This document shows positions 19,707-29,266 of a DNA stretch of 64,000 bases, piece after piece (the stretch's first letter is position 1; the number at the start of each line of letters is the position of its first letter). The DNA lies in the NCBI RefSeq assembly GCF_016820575.1, contig NZ_JAEMQH010000002.1, forward strand, positions 1,175,305 through 1,239,304, read 5' to 3'. This stretch comes from Marinobacter sediminum (GTDB lineage: Bacteria; Pseudomonadota; Gammaproteobacteria; Pseudomonadales; Oleiphilaceae). The notes under the pieces were generated by a model. That model worked only from the letters and a program-made list of their open reading frames with translations, searched no databases and had not been told where the DNA came from. A program made the translations under genes and the position numbers.

Positions 19707-19844
19707 GTCAGACGGCATTTTCTTTCCTTCGTTCTGACCATGGACCCTTTGGTCCTTGATTACGAACAGCGCTATTCCCACAAAGAATCCCAACACCATA
19801 AGTACTGCTACAATCCCCGCGATTACGATAGCATCCGTGTACAT
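19692..19844 (-). CDS. Small single-helix membrane protein resembling cbb3 oxidase subunit CcoM
   Basis: A 50-residue protein. A hydrophobic helix (DAIVIAGIVAVLMVLGFF and VGIALFVIK) is followed at once by a charged hydrophilic tail (KDQRVHGQNEGKKMPSDR). The pattern M-aromatic-x-D-x-x-V-I-A-G-V-V...F-x-G...F-x-x-K-D and the distance from start to KD (31 residues) match, from memory, CcoM of the Pseudomonas stutzeri cbb3-type cytochrome c oxidase. The start at 19844 has GGAGG 6-7 nt upstream, an excellent ribosome site. Another ATG at 19865 adds MENRRVQ. An exact Anr/FNR box lies upstream. If right, this is a subunit or stability factor of the high-affinity terminal oxidase, encoded away from the cco operon. 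Confidence 0.72.
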   Translation of the reverse strand: MYTDAIVIAGIVAVLMVLGFFVGIALFVIKDQRVHGQNEGKKMPSDRTPI

Positions 19845-19908
19845 CTGAACCCTCCGGTTTTCCATTGCTGCTTTCTCCCCAAACTACCGGACAGCGACAC
19901 GGCCAACC

Positions 19909-19922
19909 TTGATTCAAATCAA
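19909..19922 (-). promoter_or_regulatory. Perfect Anr/FNR box upstream of the CcoM-like gene
   Basis: TTGAT-TCAA-ATCAA is a perfect match to the FNR/Anr consensus and is palindromic. Read on the minus strand, a -10-like TAGTTT (19886-19881) gives class II spacing and a start near 19874, 30 nt before the ATG at 19844. The distance to the rightward GGDEF-EAL gene (about 165 nt) fits less well. Confidence 0.7.
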
Positions 19923-20082
19923 CTGAGCCGATTTCGTAGCTCTCAACATTTACTGAGCCGGCACACATTTCTCTCTATTTATCCTATATTTGCACGACAG
20001 TTGAAACAAACTACTGCTATAGTCCAACAGGTAGCGGCTCGTACGCACCTATAAACCAGACTGGGTGGCAGAAGTTTACGGC

Positions 20083-22500
20083 ATGCCAAAATTGTCGACG
20101 CGTCTCCAACGATTCCGAAAAGGTTCTCCCCTGTCCTTCAGGCTGCTGGCCTGGATACTCCTATTCAGCTCGGCATTCACCCTGATTGCCTCCGGTATCC
20201 AGATCTACACCGACTACAGGAAAGACCTGTCCCAAATCGACAACCGCATGAACGTTGTCGAGGCTGGCTATTCTTCCAGCCTTGCCAGAAGCCTGTGGGC
20301 ACTGGACCAAAAACTGCTGCAGACTCAGATGGAAGGTATTCTGAGCCTGCCAGACATCGTTCATCTCCGACTGCGCATCGAGCCAGATTCCGAACTGGTC
20401 ATGGGCGATATTCCACGCGGCGCACAAACCCGTTCTCACAGCTTCAGGCTCGTTCACAAGGGGGACGAGATGTTCGAGCTCGGAGAATTGACCGTCACCG
20501 CCGATCTGGAGCGGGTTTATGAGGAAATGGAACACAAGGTTGGCATCATCCTCGCCACCCAGTTCCTGAAAACCTTTTTTATCTCCATCCTGATCATCTT
20601 GATCTTTCAGCACTTCGTCACCCGCCACCTTTCAACCATGGCCGATTACGCCCGGGACTTCTCCCTGTCGAATCTTTCCCGACCACTGGAGCTTGATCGC
20701 CCCCGAACTCCGTCCAACGAGAGAGATGAACTCGGTCGCGTTACCGATGCCATTAATCAGATGCGGGAGCGCTTGAACGATGACGTTGCCCGCCAAGAGC
20801 GGGATGCTGCTGAAATTCGCAAGTTTTCCAAAGCTATTGAACAGAGCCCTTCCTCTGTCCTTATTTGCGATCGGCAATGGCGGGTTGAGTTTGCCAATCA
20901 TAAATTCACTCAGCTAACCGGCTACAACGCCTCCTCAATTATTGGCAAACACCCGGGCGCACTCAGTGAAAACGACCTTGAGAACCGTGAAAGCCGGCAC
21001 CTGTGGCAATCCATCCGACTTCAGGTTCAACGGGTCGGTGTCTGGCAGGGCGAGGTCAACAGCATTCGAAAGAATGGCGAGCGATTCTGGGAACAACTCA
21101 TCGTCACCCCCATCAAGGACAGCGGTAGCGAGACCACCGGCTACCTGATTCTCGGTGAAGACATCAGTATTCGAAAGCGTTACGAGCAGCAACTTCTGCG
21201 ACAGGCCAACTACGACATCCTGACCGGCCTTCCCAATCGCATGCTGGCACTTGACCGCCTCAAGCTTGCACTGGCTCAGGCCCGTCGTGAAAACACCCAG
21301 GTCGGGGTAATGTTCCTGGATCTCGATAATTTTAAACACATCAATGACACCCTGGGCCATGACGCGGGCGACAACCTGCTGATCGAGGCCGCCCGCAGAA
21401 TTTCCAGCTGCCTGCGTGGCACCAGTACCGTAGCCCGGCTGGGCGGGGATGAATTCCTGGTGATTCTACCCGGACTGACCGGCCCTGATGACTCCTCACA
21501 GGTCGCCGAGCGCATTCTGAAGACCTTTTCGCCACCCTATATCCTGAATAACCAGGAAGTGTTCATCACCACCAGTATTGGCATCGCCGTATTCCCCGTC
21601 GACTCCGACAACAGCGGCACCCTACTCCAGCACGCTGACGCAGCCATGTACCAGGCCAAGCATAAAGGCAAGAGCGCCTACGCCCATTTCGCTCCGGAAA
21701 TGACCGAAGTTTCCCATGAGCGCCTGCAAATGGAGTCACGCCTGCGTCGGGCGATGGAGCTCAAGGAGCTTGAACTTTACTACCAGCCAATCGTTCACAC
21801 CGACTCAGGCAACCTTGTTGCAGTCGAAGCACTGCTGCGCTGGAACAATCCCACCATGGGCATGGTCATGCCGGACCGTTTTATTCCGCTGGCTGAGGAA
21901 ACCGGCCTGATCATCCCAATCGGCGAATGGGTGTTGGAGGAGGCCTGCAAGGCCGCGGTTGAATGGAAAGAGATTGCCGGAAGGAATATCGGCATTGCGG
22001 TGAACGTTTCTCCTCGACAGTTCAGAGATCCACGCTTTACCGACGCAGTCATGCAGGCACTGGACAACAGTGGCCTTGAAGCAGAACAGCTCGAGCTTGA
22101 AATCACAGAGCGGCTGATTTTGGACAATTCCATCGAAACGGCCGAAATCCTGCGCCTGCTTGACCGGGAGGGCATTCGCCTGTCCGTTGACGACTTTGGT
22201 ACCGGGTATTCGGCACTCAGCTACCTGAAGAGTTATCCCTTCGACACCCTGAAAATCGACAAATCCTTTGTGCAAGACGTTATGAAGGAGCCGGAGGACG
22301 CGTCGCTGGTTCGGGCCATCATTAACATGGCCCATAGCCTGGGGCTTCGCGTGATTGCCGAGGGCGTTGAGGATGAACCCCAGACCCACTTCCTGAAAGC
22401 CGAAGGGTGTGATTTCTCCCAGGGTTATTTCTATAGCCACCCGCTGCCCGCCGCAGAATTTGAAGCCTGGCTCAAGACCAACCAGCGCGTGCAGATCTGA
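20083..22500 (+). CDS. Membrane sensor GGDEF-EAL protein (cyclic-di-GMP turnover)
   Basis: About 805 residues. Order: TM1 (21-42), a periplasmic sensor of roughly 110 residues, TM2 (about 156-180, FFISILIILIFQHF), a HAMP-like linker (RDELGRVTDAINQMRERL), a PAS domain (FSKAIEQSPSSVLICDRQWR), GGDEF with intact ARLGGDEFLVI, and EAL with intact VAVEALLRW, ITERLILDN and DDFGTGYSALSYL. Both catalytic motifs look active, so it could make or degrade c-di-GMP. The ATG at 20083 starts MPKLSTRL; a GTG at 20065 is in frame and equally weak in ribosome site. ackA follows after 21 nt, so the three genes may form one transcript. Confidence 0.93.
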   Translation: MPKLSTRLQRFRKGSPLSFRLLAWILLFSSAFTLIASGIQIYTDYRKDLSQIDNRMNVVEAGYSSSLARSLWALDQKLLQTQMEGILSLPDIVHLRLRIEPDSELVMGDIPRGAQTRSHSFRLVHKGDEMFELGELTVTADLERVYEEMEHKVGIILATQFLKTFFISILIILIFQHFVTRHLSTMADYARDFSLSNLSRPLELDRPRTPSNERDELGRVTDAINQMRERLNDDVARQERDAAEIRKFSKAIEQSPSSVLICDRQWRVEFANHKFTQLTGYNASSIIGKHPGALSENDLENRESRHLWQSIRLQVQRVGVWQGEVNSIRKNGERFWEQLIVTPIKDSGSETTGYLILGEDISIRKRYEQQLLRQANYDILTGLPNRMLALDRLKLALAQARRENTQVGVMFLDLDNFKHINDTLGHDAGDNLLIEAARRISSCLRGTSTVARLGGDEFLVILPGLTGPDDSSQVAERILKTFSPPYILNNQEVFITTSIGIAVFPVDSDNSGTLLQHADAAMYQAKHKGKSAYAHFAPEMTEVSHERLQMESRLRRAMELKELELYYQPIVHTDSGNLVAVEALLRWNNPTMGMVMPDRFIPLAEETGLIIPIGEWVLEEACKAAVEWKEIAGRNIGIAVNVSPRQFRDPRFTDAVMQALDNSGLEAEQLELEITERLILDNSIETAEILRLLDREGIRLSVDDFGTGYSALSYLKSYPFDTLKIDKSFVQDVMKEPEDASLVRAIINMAHSLGLRVIAEGVEDEPQTHFLKAEGCDFSQGYFYSHPLPAAEFEAWLKTNQRVQI

Positions 22501-22521
22501 TCCATCAGGACCCCTCGAACC

Positions 22522-23715
22522 ATGGATGCCAGCCTACTCGTCATCAATTGCGGTAGTTCATCGCTGAAACTGGCCGTTTTTGACGACCAACACCGCAAGC
22601 GTGCCTCCGCCCTCGCGGAACGCCTGAACAGCAAGAATGCCTTTGCCCGGATCGCCGGTAGCGAACAGGCGGTGCCACTGCCCTCCGGCGCTTCCCACGA
22701 AATTGCCCTCGGCACCCTGATCAAGGCCTTGAAGGACCGGGCCATAATGGCGAACGATCCATGTGCCATTGGCCACCGGGTTGTCCATGGCGGAGAAACC
22801 TTTCGTGAGGCAGCCCTGCTCAACGACGAGACCATCGCCGCTATCGAGGACTGCGCCAGCCTGGCCCCCTTGCACAACCCGGTGAACCTCGATGGAATCT
22901 TGGCAACGCGAAGCCTGTTTCCAAGCGTGCCGCAAGTTGCTGTCTTTGATACCGCATATCACCAGACCCTACCGCCCAGAGCCTTTCTGTATGCCCTGCC
23001 CGAGACTTACTACCGCGACTGGGCCGTCAGGCGGTATGGATTTCACGGCACCAGCCATTACTTCATGGCCCACGAAGCAGCCCGGCTGCTGGGGCGAACA
23101 CCTGCAACCACATCCATCATCTCGGCCCATCTTGGTAACGGCTGCAGCATCACCGCAATTCGCGATGGCATAAGCGTCGATACCAGCATGGGATTAACGC
23201 CACTGGAAGGCCTGGTAATGGGCACTCGCAGCGGTGACGTGGACCCAGGCCTGTTCGACTTCCTGGCCGGCAAGGGTATCTCTGCAAAAGACATCAACGA
23301 GGTTCTAAACAAGCAAAGCGGATTGCTGGGGCTGTCGGGCCAGACCAACGACATGCGCTCCCTCTGCGATCTCGCCGACCATGGCCACACGCCTTCGGCG
23401 CTGGCCATCGACATCTTCTGCTTCCGACTCGCCAAGTACGTTGGCGCTATGATGGCTTCACTTACCTCGCTCGACGCCCTGGTCTTCACCGGAGGTATCG
23501 GAGAAAACAGTGCCCGTGTCCGGCAACAGACTCTCGGGCATCTCAGTTTGATGGGCTTCCAAATCGACAATGCACTGAATAAGTCCCATGGAGCGCACAG
23601 CCAAGGTCGTATTGAGAGCAGCGACTCCCGTTTTCCCGTTCTGGTCATCCCCACTGACGAAGAACTGGTGATCGCCCGGGAGGCGTCACGGCTTGCCACC
23701 GGCGGCTCGGTCTAA
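22522..23715 (+). CDS. ackA: Acetate kinase AckA
   Basis: Interconverts acetyl phosphate plus ADP and acetate plus ATP. Length 397 residues, as usual. Visible family signatures: VINCGSSSLKLAVF at the N-terminus, GHRVVHGGETF, RYGFHGTSH, LGNGCSITAIRDG, DTSMGLTPLEGLVMGTRSGD and VFTGGIGENSARVR near the C-terminus. Pairs with pta 24 nt downstream to give the Pta-AckA acetate pathway, which also sets the acetyl-phosphate pool. Confidence 0.97.
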   Translation: MDASLLVINCGSSSLKLAVFDDQHRKRASALAERLNSKNAFARIAGSEQAVPLPSGASHEIALGTLIKALKDRAIMANDPCAIGHRVVHGGETFREAALLNDETIAAIEDCASLAPLHNPVNLDGILATRSLFPSVPQVAVFDTAYHQTLPPRAFLYALPETYYRDWAVRRYGFHGTSHYFMAHEAARLLGRTPATTSIISAHLGNGCSITAIRDGISVDTSMGLTPLEGLVMGTRSGDVDPGLFDFLAGKGISAKDINEVLNKQSGLLGLSGQTNDMRSLCDLADHGHTPSALAIDIFCFRLAKYVGAMMASLTSLDALVFTGGIGENSARVRQQTLGHLSLMGFQIDNALNKSHGAHSQGRIESSDSRFPVLVIPTDEELVIAREASRLATGGSV

Positions 23716-23739
23716 CCCTTTTAATTCCAGGAATCTGTT

Positions 23740-25902
23740 ATGGCAAAAAGTCTGTTTATCGCTCCGACGTCCCTGGACTCCGGCCTGACCTCGGTCTGCC
23801 TGGGCCTGCTGCGAGCGCTGGAACGGGTTGGCGTCAGTGTCGGTTTCTACAAGCCGTTCCAGCAATCCGTCCATCAGGGTGAGGCGCTGCACAACAACGG
23901 CAAGGATACCTCCGTCGAGTTTATCCGTGCCCGCAGTCACCTCCAGCCACCGGCCCCACTGTCACTGAAAAAGGCCCAGCACCTGCTGAATCGCGGCAAG
24001 TCCGACCAGTTGATGGAAACCATCGTCGGCGAGTATCAGAAAGTTTCACAGGATGTGGATGTGGTCATCATCGAAGGTCTGGTCCCGGATCGGACTGAAG
24101 CCTACATCGCCCGACTGAATGTGGAAGTTGCTCGCAATCTCGGCTCCGAAGTCATTCTGGTTAGTTCACCGAAGAGCAGTCGCCCGGATGCTTTGGATGG
24201 AGAGCTCGACTTCTCCGCGCGGCTGTTTGCCGATCCCTCCGACCCGGACGTAATTGGTGTGATCCTGAACAAGGTTGGCGAACCGGAACGGGACGGCCTG
24301 TCAGGGCTCTCGCTCCAGCGCAGCATTGAAGACGAGACATCGCCCACCGATTACCGCAGCCAATGCAAGGTATTTATCGACAACCGATTCCAGTTGCTCG
24401 CGGAAATCCCGTGGCAGCCGGAGTTGCTGGCACCCCGAGTCTCAGATCTTGCGCGCGAACTGGACATCCAAATTCTGAACGAAGGTCAGATGCACAAACG
24501 TCGGGTCCAATCGGTTTCGGTGGTCGCCCGGTCGATCAGGAACATGGCCGACACTCTCAAGCCCGGCATGCTGTTGGTCACCCCCGGGGACCGAGAGGAT
24601 ATCGTGGTCACCACTGCGGTGGCTGCCCTGAACGGCGTGCCCCTCGCCGGCCTGATGCTGACCGGCGGACTGCTGCCTGATTCTCGTGTTATTGATTTGT
24701 GCCGCCGAGCCCTCGATACCGGGTTGCCGGTGCTGGCCTCAGACACCAACACCTATGAAACCGCCCACCTGCTGGCGAACCTTTCCTCTGCGATCCCGGT
24801 GGACGATCCCGAGCGGATCGACAGAGCCATGGAAGCCGTTGCCACGCAAATCGATACCGACTGGCTTCAGGATCACCTGAAGGTGCAGCGCCAGCGCCGG
24901 CTTTCGCCCCCAGCCTTCCGCCACCAGCTGTCCGAACGTTCAAGAGCTGCCGACAAGCGGATCGTTCTACCGGAAGGCAACGAGCCCCGGACCGTGCAGG
25001 CTGCCATTATTTGCCACCAGCGAGGTCTGGCCCGCTGTGTACTTTTGGGCAATCCAAATGAAATCAGAAACGTGGCCAGCTCCCAGGGATTAACACTGCC
25101 CGACGATATCGAGGTGATCGATCCGGCCACCGTGCGGGACAACTACATCGCACCCATGGTGGAGCTGCGCAAACATAAGGGACTGGCACCGGATATGGCC
25201 CTGGCCATGCTGGAAGACCATGTGGTTCTGGGTACCATGATGGTGGCCCAGGACGAAGCGGATGGCTTGGTTTCAGGGGCGGTCCATACTACGGCCAACA
25301 CCGTTAGGCCGGCCCTGCAATTGATCAAGACCCACGACCACGCCCGGGTGGTGTCGTCGGTCTTCTTCATGTTGTTGCCGGAGCAGGTTTTGGTGTACGG
25401 CGATTGCGCCATCAATCCGGACCCCAATGCCGAGGAACTGGCGGACATTGCCATCCAGAGTGCTGACTCAGCCGAGGCCTTTGGTATCGAGCCCGTGGTT
25501 GCGATGATCAGCTACAGTACCGGGGAATCAGGCACCGGACAGGACGTGGAGAAAGTACGTGAGGCGACGAAGATAGCCCAGCAACGTCGACCGGACCTGC
25601 TCATCGACGGCCCCCTGCAATACGACGCAGCGGCGATTGAGAGCGTGGCAAAAAGCAAGGCACCAGACAGCAAGGTGGCAGGCAAGGCAACGGTGTTTGT
25701 ATTCCCTGACCTTAACACCGGCAACACCACCTATAAGGCGGTTCAGCGCAGTGCCAATGTTGTCAGTATTGGGCCAATGCTCCAGGGCCTGAGGAAGCCC
25801 GTCAATGACCTCTCGCGGGGTGCGTTGGTGGAAGACATTGTCTTCACCATTGCCCTGACTGCGGTTCAGGCCAAACAGGTTGAGGACGCCAAGGGGGGCT
25901 GA
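23740..25902 (+). CDS. pta: Phosphate acetyltransferase Pta (long, three-domain form)
   Basis: Converts acetyl-CoA and phosphate to acetyl phosphate. Length 720 residues, the long enterobacterial type. It has an N-terminal P-loop-like region (SLFIAPTSLDSGLTSVCLGL), a central DRTGG-type regulatory domain, and the C-terminal catalytic domain with IVLPEGNEPRTVQAA, VVLGTMMVAQDEADGLVSGA and VFVFPDLNTGN. A short ribosome site (CCAGGAA) precedes the ATG. Cotranscribed with ackA; a GC hairpin spans its stop codon. Confidence 0.96.
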   Translation: MAKSLFIAPTSLDSGLTSVCLGLLRALERVGVSVGFYKPFQQSVHQGEALHNNGKDTSVEFIRARSHLQPPAPLSLKKAQHLLNRGKSDQLMETIVGEYQKVSQDVDVVIIEGLVPDRTEAYIARLNVEVARNLGSEVILVSSPKSSRPDALDGELDFSARLFADPSDPDVIGVILNKVGEPERDGLSGLSLQRSIEDETSPTDYRSQCKVFIDNRFQLLAEIPWQPELLAPRVSDLARELDIQILNEGQMHKRRVQSVSVVARSIRNMADTLKPGMLLVTPGDREDIVVTTAVAALNGVPLAGLMLTGGLLPDSRVIDLCRRALDTGLPVLASDTNTYETAHLLANLSSAIPVDDPERIDRAMEAVATQIDTDWLQDHLKVQRQRRLSPPAFRHQLSERSRAADKRIVLPEGNEPRTVQAAIICHQRGLARCVLLGNPNEIRNVASSQGLTLPDDIEVIDPATVRDNYIAPMVELRKHKGLAPDMALAMLEDHVVLGTMMVAQDEADGLVSGAVHTTANTVRPALQLIKTHDHARVVSSVFFMLLPEQVLVYGDCAINPDPNAEELADIAIQSADSAEAFGIEPVVAMISYSTGESGTGQDVEKVREATKIAQQRRPDLLIDGPLQYDAAAIESVAKSKAPDSKVAGKATVFVFPDLNTGNTTYKAVQRSANVVSIGPMLQGLRKPVNDLSRGALVEDIVFTIALTAVQAKQVEDAKGG

Positions 25903-25913
25903 TCCCAGCCCCC
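25894..25913. terminator. GC hairpin spanning the pta stop codon
   Basis: GGGGGCT-GATCCC-AGCCCCC: a 7-bp stem whose loop begins inside the pta TGA. No T tract follows on either strand, and the convergent der gene ends 7 bases later, so its terminator strength is doubtful. Confidence 0.4.
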
Positions 25914-25919
25914 AACTGC

Positions 25920-27341
25920 TCAGCGTTTGAGGCTTTTTTGGCGGGTTTTCTTGATCCGCCGACCCTTCTTCAGATCGTTGTCCTGCTTTACCTTTTGGCG
26001 CGGCGTAAGGCGATCCACCTTACCGGCAAACGGGTTTTCGCCCGACTTGAATTCGAAGCGAATGGGCGAGCCCGTCACCTTCAGGACTTTGCGGAAGGTA
26101 TTTTCGAGATAGCGCTTGTAGGAGCCCGGCAACGCATCCACCTGGTTGCCATGGACCACGATAACCGGTGGGTTGGACCCACCCTGGTGGGCGAAACGAA
26201 GCTTGATCCGGCGCCCGTGAACCATCGGTGGCTGGTGTTGCGCGATAGCGTCCTGCAGGATTGCTGTCAGACGATTGGTGGGCCATTTGGCCATGGCGGA
26301 TTCATAGCAGTCTTGCACCGAATCGTACATAACCCCAACTCCGGAGCCATGCAGCGCCGAAATGTAATGCTTGTCGGCGTAGTCCAGGAAGTCGAGCCGG
26401 CGCCGAACCTGTTCCTTAACCTTGGCCCGGTCGTCAGGATCCATGCCGTCCCACTTGTTCACTGCAACCACCAGCGATCGCCCGGCATCAAGAACAAAGC
26501 CAATCAGGTGCAAATCCTGATCGACCAGCCCTTCCCTCGCGTCAATCACCAAAATAACCACGTGGGCGTCATCGATAGCCTGCAAGGTTTTGATGATGGA
26601 GAACTTCTCGACGGTTTCCCGAACGTTCTTCCGGCGACGAACCCCGGCCGTATCGATCAGGGTGTATTCGTGCCCCTGGCGTTCGTAAGGAATGTAGACA
26701 CTGTCGCGGGTCGTTCCCGGCATATCGTAGACCACGACCCGGTCTTCACCCAGCATGCGGTTGACCAACGTGGATTTTCCTACGTTGGGGCGCCCGACCA
26801 CGCCAATCCGGATACCCGGGTACTTGTCCGCGCGATCGGCAGCTTCACGCTCTTCCTCTGATGGCAGCAACAATTCCAGCATCGACCGGATACCCCGGTT
26901 GTGGGAGGCAGCAATCAGGAAAGTAGATTCGTAACCGAGGCTATAGAAATCCGCAGCGGCAATATCAGGGTCTTGGCCATCGGTTTTGTTGACGACCAAG
27001 TGCGCCTGCTTGCCTGAGCGGCGCAAGTGGTTGGCGATGGTTTCATCGCCGCCGGTCAAACCGGCACGACCATCCACCAGAAACAGAACGATGTCGGCTT
27101 CTTCCACCGCCTGCATCGACTGCCGCGCCATTTCCGCATCGAGACCTTCTTCGTCACCGGTCAGACCGCCGGTATCAATGACAATGAAGCGCTGACCCTC
27201 ATAGTTACCCTCACCATACTTGCGATCGCGGGTAAGGCCGGGAAAATCCGCGACCAGTGCATCCCGGGACCGGGTCATCTGGTTGAAAAGCGTCGACTTG
27301 CCTACGTTTGGGCGGCCGACAAGGGCAATAACTGGGGTCAT
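25920..27341 (-). CDS. der: Ribosome biogenesis GTPase Der (EngA)
   Basis: Essential double-GTPase that acts in 50S subunit assembly. Length 473 residues. G domain 1 has [17 protein letters not shown] and NKTDGQ. G domain 2 has [19 protein letters not shown] and NKWDGM. The C-terminal KH-like domain ([21 protein letters not shown]) is followed by a strongly basic tail ([16 protein letters not shown]). Last gene of the trmJ-to-der leftward block. A terminator-like hairpin separates it from bamB. Confidence 0.97.
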   Translation of the reverse strand: MTPVIALVGRPNVGKSTLFNQMTRSRDALVADFPGLTRDRKYGEGNYEGQRFIVIDTGGLTGDEEGLDAEMARQSMQAVEEADIVLFLVDGRAGLTGGDETIANHLRRSGKQAHLVVNKTDGQDPDIAAADFYSLGYESTFLIAASHNRGIRSMLELLLPSEEEREAADRADKYPGIRIGVVGRPNVGKSTLVNRMLGEDRVVVYDMPGTTRDSVYIPYERQGHEYTLIDTAGVRRRKNVRETVEKFSIIKTLQAIDDAHVVILVIDAREGLVDQDLHLIGFVLDAGRSLVVAVNKWDGMDPDDRAKVKEQVRRRLDFLDYADKHYISALHGSGVGVMYDSVQDCYESAMAKWPTNRLTAILQDAIAQHQPPMVHGRRIKLRFAHQGGSNPPVIVVHGNQVDALPGSYKRYLENTFRKVLKVTGSPIRFEFKSGENPFAGKVDRLTPRQKVKQDNDLKKGRRIKKTRQKSLKR

Positions 27342-27353
27342 AATAGATCGCTA

Positions 27354-27391
27354 CAAAAAAAGGAAAACAGCCCGGCGTCGTCGCCAGGCTG
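27354..27391 (-). terminator. Terminator-like hairpin between bamB and der
   Basis: Minus strand: CAGCC-(mismatch)-GGCG-ACGA-CGCC-(mismatch)-GGCTG followed by TTTTCCTTTTTTT. This is a good intrinsic-terminator shape placed only a few bases after the bamB stop and just before the der start, so der would depend on read-through or its own promoter. Confidence 0.6.
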
Positions 27392-27398
27392 GAGAAAT

Positions 27399-28571
27399 TC
27401 ACTCAACGGGACGGAGTTTAAACACCGTCATATCACCGCTGTTACCAAAGACCAGCAGATTACCATTGCGCAAGCGTTGTGCGGGTACGCGTATACCCTC
27501 ATCATCGAATTCAAGCTGTCCCTGCAGACTGCCATCCTTGCTGTCCAGAATGTGCAGATAGCCCTCGAAGTCGCCGGTGACCAGATAATCATCCACCACC
27601 ATGGGCTGGGTCAGCTGACGCCAGGCCAGACGATCCTGAACCCAAAGCTCACGGCGATCAGAACCACGAAGGGCTACGATTTCACCATTGGCGGAGGCCA
27701 GATAGATATTACCGTCGCCAATCATCGGCGAATACAGACTGGAGGCTTTACGACTCCAGATTTCCTGGCCTGTGCGGATGTCCACCAGGGCCAGTTTGCC
27801 CTGATAACCCACCGCCAAGAGGGCGGAATCAATAACCAGGGGCTGGCCAGTGATGTCGACCAGGCGCTCCAGTTCCGTACGCCCCTGAGGCTCACCGACT
27901 TCGTACTGCCACAACGGTTGACCAGCCTCGGCGCTGAGCGCAATCAGCTTGCCGTTGGCAAACGAAGCAATCACCACATCGCCTCCCACCAGCGGCGCCG
28001 CTGCAGCACGCATGGACAGGACCGGCACAACGCCATCGTATTGCCAGAGTTTTTCGCCATTCGTCGCGTCAAATGCCAGTACCCGACCATCGATGGTCTG
28101 CGCCACCACCAGCCGCCCGTTGGACTGCGGGGTTGCCAGCACTTCTGTCGGCAGCGAAGCGCGCCACAGTTCGGTTCCGTCTGCCCGGGACAGCGCCAGC
28201 AGGTCAGCGTTACGAGTGGTTAGGAAAAGACTGTCGTTGTCACCGCCAACACCGGCAAAAATCCGATCCTCAAGATCAGTCCGCCAGACAACCTTGCCAT
28301 TCTCGGCCTGCACCGCATAGATTTCACCGTCGGCGGAGGCAGCGTACAGAATCTCGCCCGTATTCAGGGGCGTGAGATAAAGGTACTCACCATCATGACC
28401 GTCACCGACGGACATGCTCCAGACCTGTTTGAATTCAACGGAGCTTTCGATGTCCGGCACCGGCGCCGGTTGCTCGAAGGAATCTGTGGTGCTGCACCCG
28501 GCCAACCCGAAAACGGCCAGCATGCCGGTGGCGAGGAGCGCGCGAACACACCTGGTGCGAGACATCCGCAT
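27399..28571 (-). CDS. bamB: Outer membrane protein assembly factor BamB (lipoprotein)
   Basis: Beta-propeller lipoprotein of the BAM complex that helps insert beta-barrel proteins into the outer membrane. 390 residues. The signal peptide ends in the lipobox LAGC (about residue 26), followed by a disordered linker. Then come repeated PQQ-like blades with Trp docking motifs (GKVVWRTDLED, GTELWRASLP, GEKLWQYDG, GQEIWSRKAS, RRELWVQDR). Start and the YfgM stop share one base (TGATG), so translation is coupled. Confidence 0.95.
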   Translation of the reverse strand: MRMSRTRCVRALLATGMLAVFGLAGCSTTDSFEQPAPVPDIESSVEFKQVWSMSVGDGHDGEYLYLTPLNTGEILYAASADGEIYAVQAENGKVVWRTDLEDRIFAGVGGDNDSLFLTTRNADLLALSRADGTELWRASLPTEVLATPQSNGRLVVAQTIDGRVLAFDATNGEKLWQYDGVVPVLSMRAAAAPLVGGDVVIASFANGKLIALSAEAGQPLWQYEVGEPQGRTELERLVDITGQPLVIDSALLAVGYQGKLALVDIRTGQEIWSRKASSLYSPMIGDGNIYLASANGEIVALRGSDRRELWVQDRLAWRQLTQPMVVDDYLVTGDFEGYLHILDSKDGSLQGQLEFDDEGIRVPAQRLRNGNLLVFGNSGDMTVFKLRPVE

Positions 28572-29224
28572 CAGGCATCCTCCCCTACACCAAGATCAGA
28601 CAGCTTCAGCTCGAGGATGCCACTGCGGCCCTGCTGACTCTGCTCTCGTGCGGCCAGATAAGCGTCACGGGCGCCGTCTCGATCACCCTGTGCCAGCAAA
28701 ATATCGCCACGGAGTTCCGAGAAGATGGCGTTGAAACTGTCGGCATCAGCCGCCTCATCAATGGTGGCCAGTGCTTCGTCATACTGACCGGCATCAAACT
28801 GAGCGCGGGCCAGACGGCTGCGCACAACCAGGGTCAGAGCCTGCTGTTCACCACTCTTCTCGAGAGCCCATTCAAGCGATTCGACGGCGGCTTCAGATTC
28901 TCCGTCCATCAGCTGCTGACGTGCCAAGAGCAGGTTGCCATAGACCGCGTAGGCGCTATCGGTGTAGTCGTCACGAAGTGTCTGGGCAACGAAGGCTACG
29001 GTTTCACCGCTGGTTTCGTCGGCCTGATCGCTGAAGGCATTCAAGAGGTTGGCGAACTGGTTAGCGGCTTCCGTGCGCTGCTGGGCTTCATGGTTCTGCC
29101 AGGCCTGCCAGCCGAACACGATTGCCAGCGCGGCGCCGATACCGATCAGCAGTGAACTACCATTCTTTTTCCACCAGTCCTTGATCGCCTGGACCTGTTC
29201 CTCTTCGGTGCGCAGTTCAGCCAT
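28571..29224 (-). CDS. yfgM: YfgM family TPR protein (SecYEG-associated periplasmic chaperone)
   Basis: 217 residues. Short cytoplasmic N-terminus (RTEEEQVQAIKDWWKKNG), a single membrane helix (SSLLIGIGAALAIVFGW), then a periplasmic TPR-like domain (DSAYAVYGNLLLARQQLMDG, VRSRLARAQFDAGQYDEALATIDEA). In E. coli YfgM works with PpiD at the Sec translocon and lies between hisS and bamB, as here. Confidence 0.93.
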   Translation of the reverse strand: MAELRTEEEQVQAIKDWWKKNGSSLLIGIGAALAIVFGWQAWQNHEAQQRTEAANQFANLLNAFSDQADETSGETVAFVAQTLRDDYTDSAYAVYGNLLLARQQLMDGESEAAVESLEWALEKSGEQQALTLVVRSRLARAQFDAGQYDEALATIDEAADADSFNAIFSELRGDILLAQGDRDGARDAYLAAREQSQQGRSGILELKLSDLGVGEDA

Positions 29225-29266
29225 GATGACTCCTGTAGTCGAATTCGTTGCTATTTTTGGTAAACG

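Noticed and set aside
19708..19968. Minus-strand 86-residue ORF overlapping the CcoM-like gene
   Set aside because: It is out of frame with the gene that has the ribosome site and membrane helix, and it contains the Anr box.
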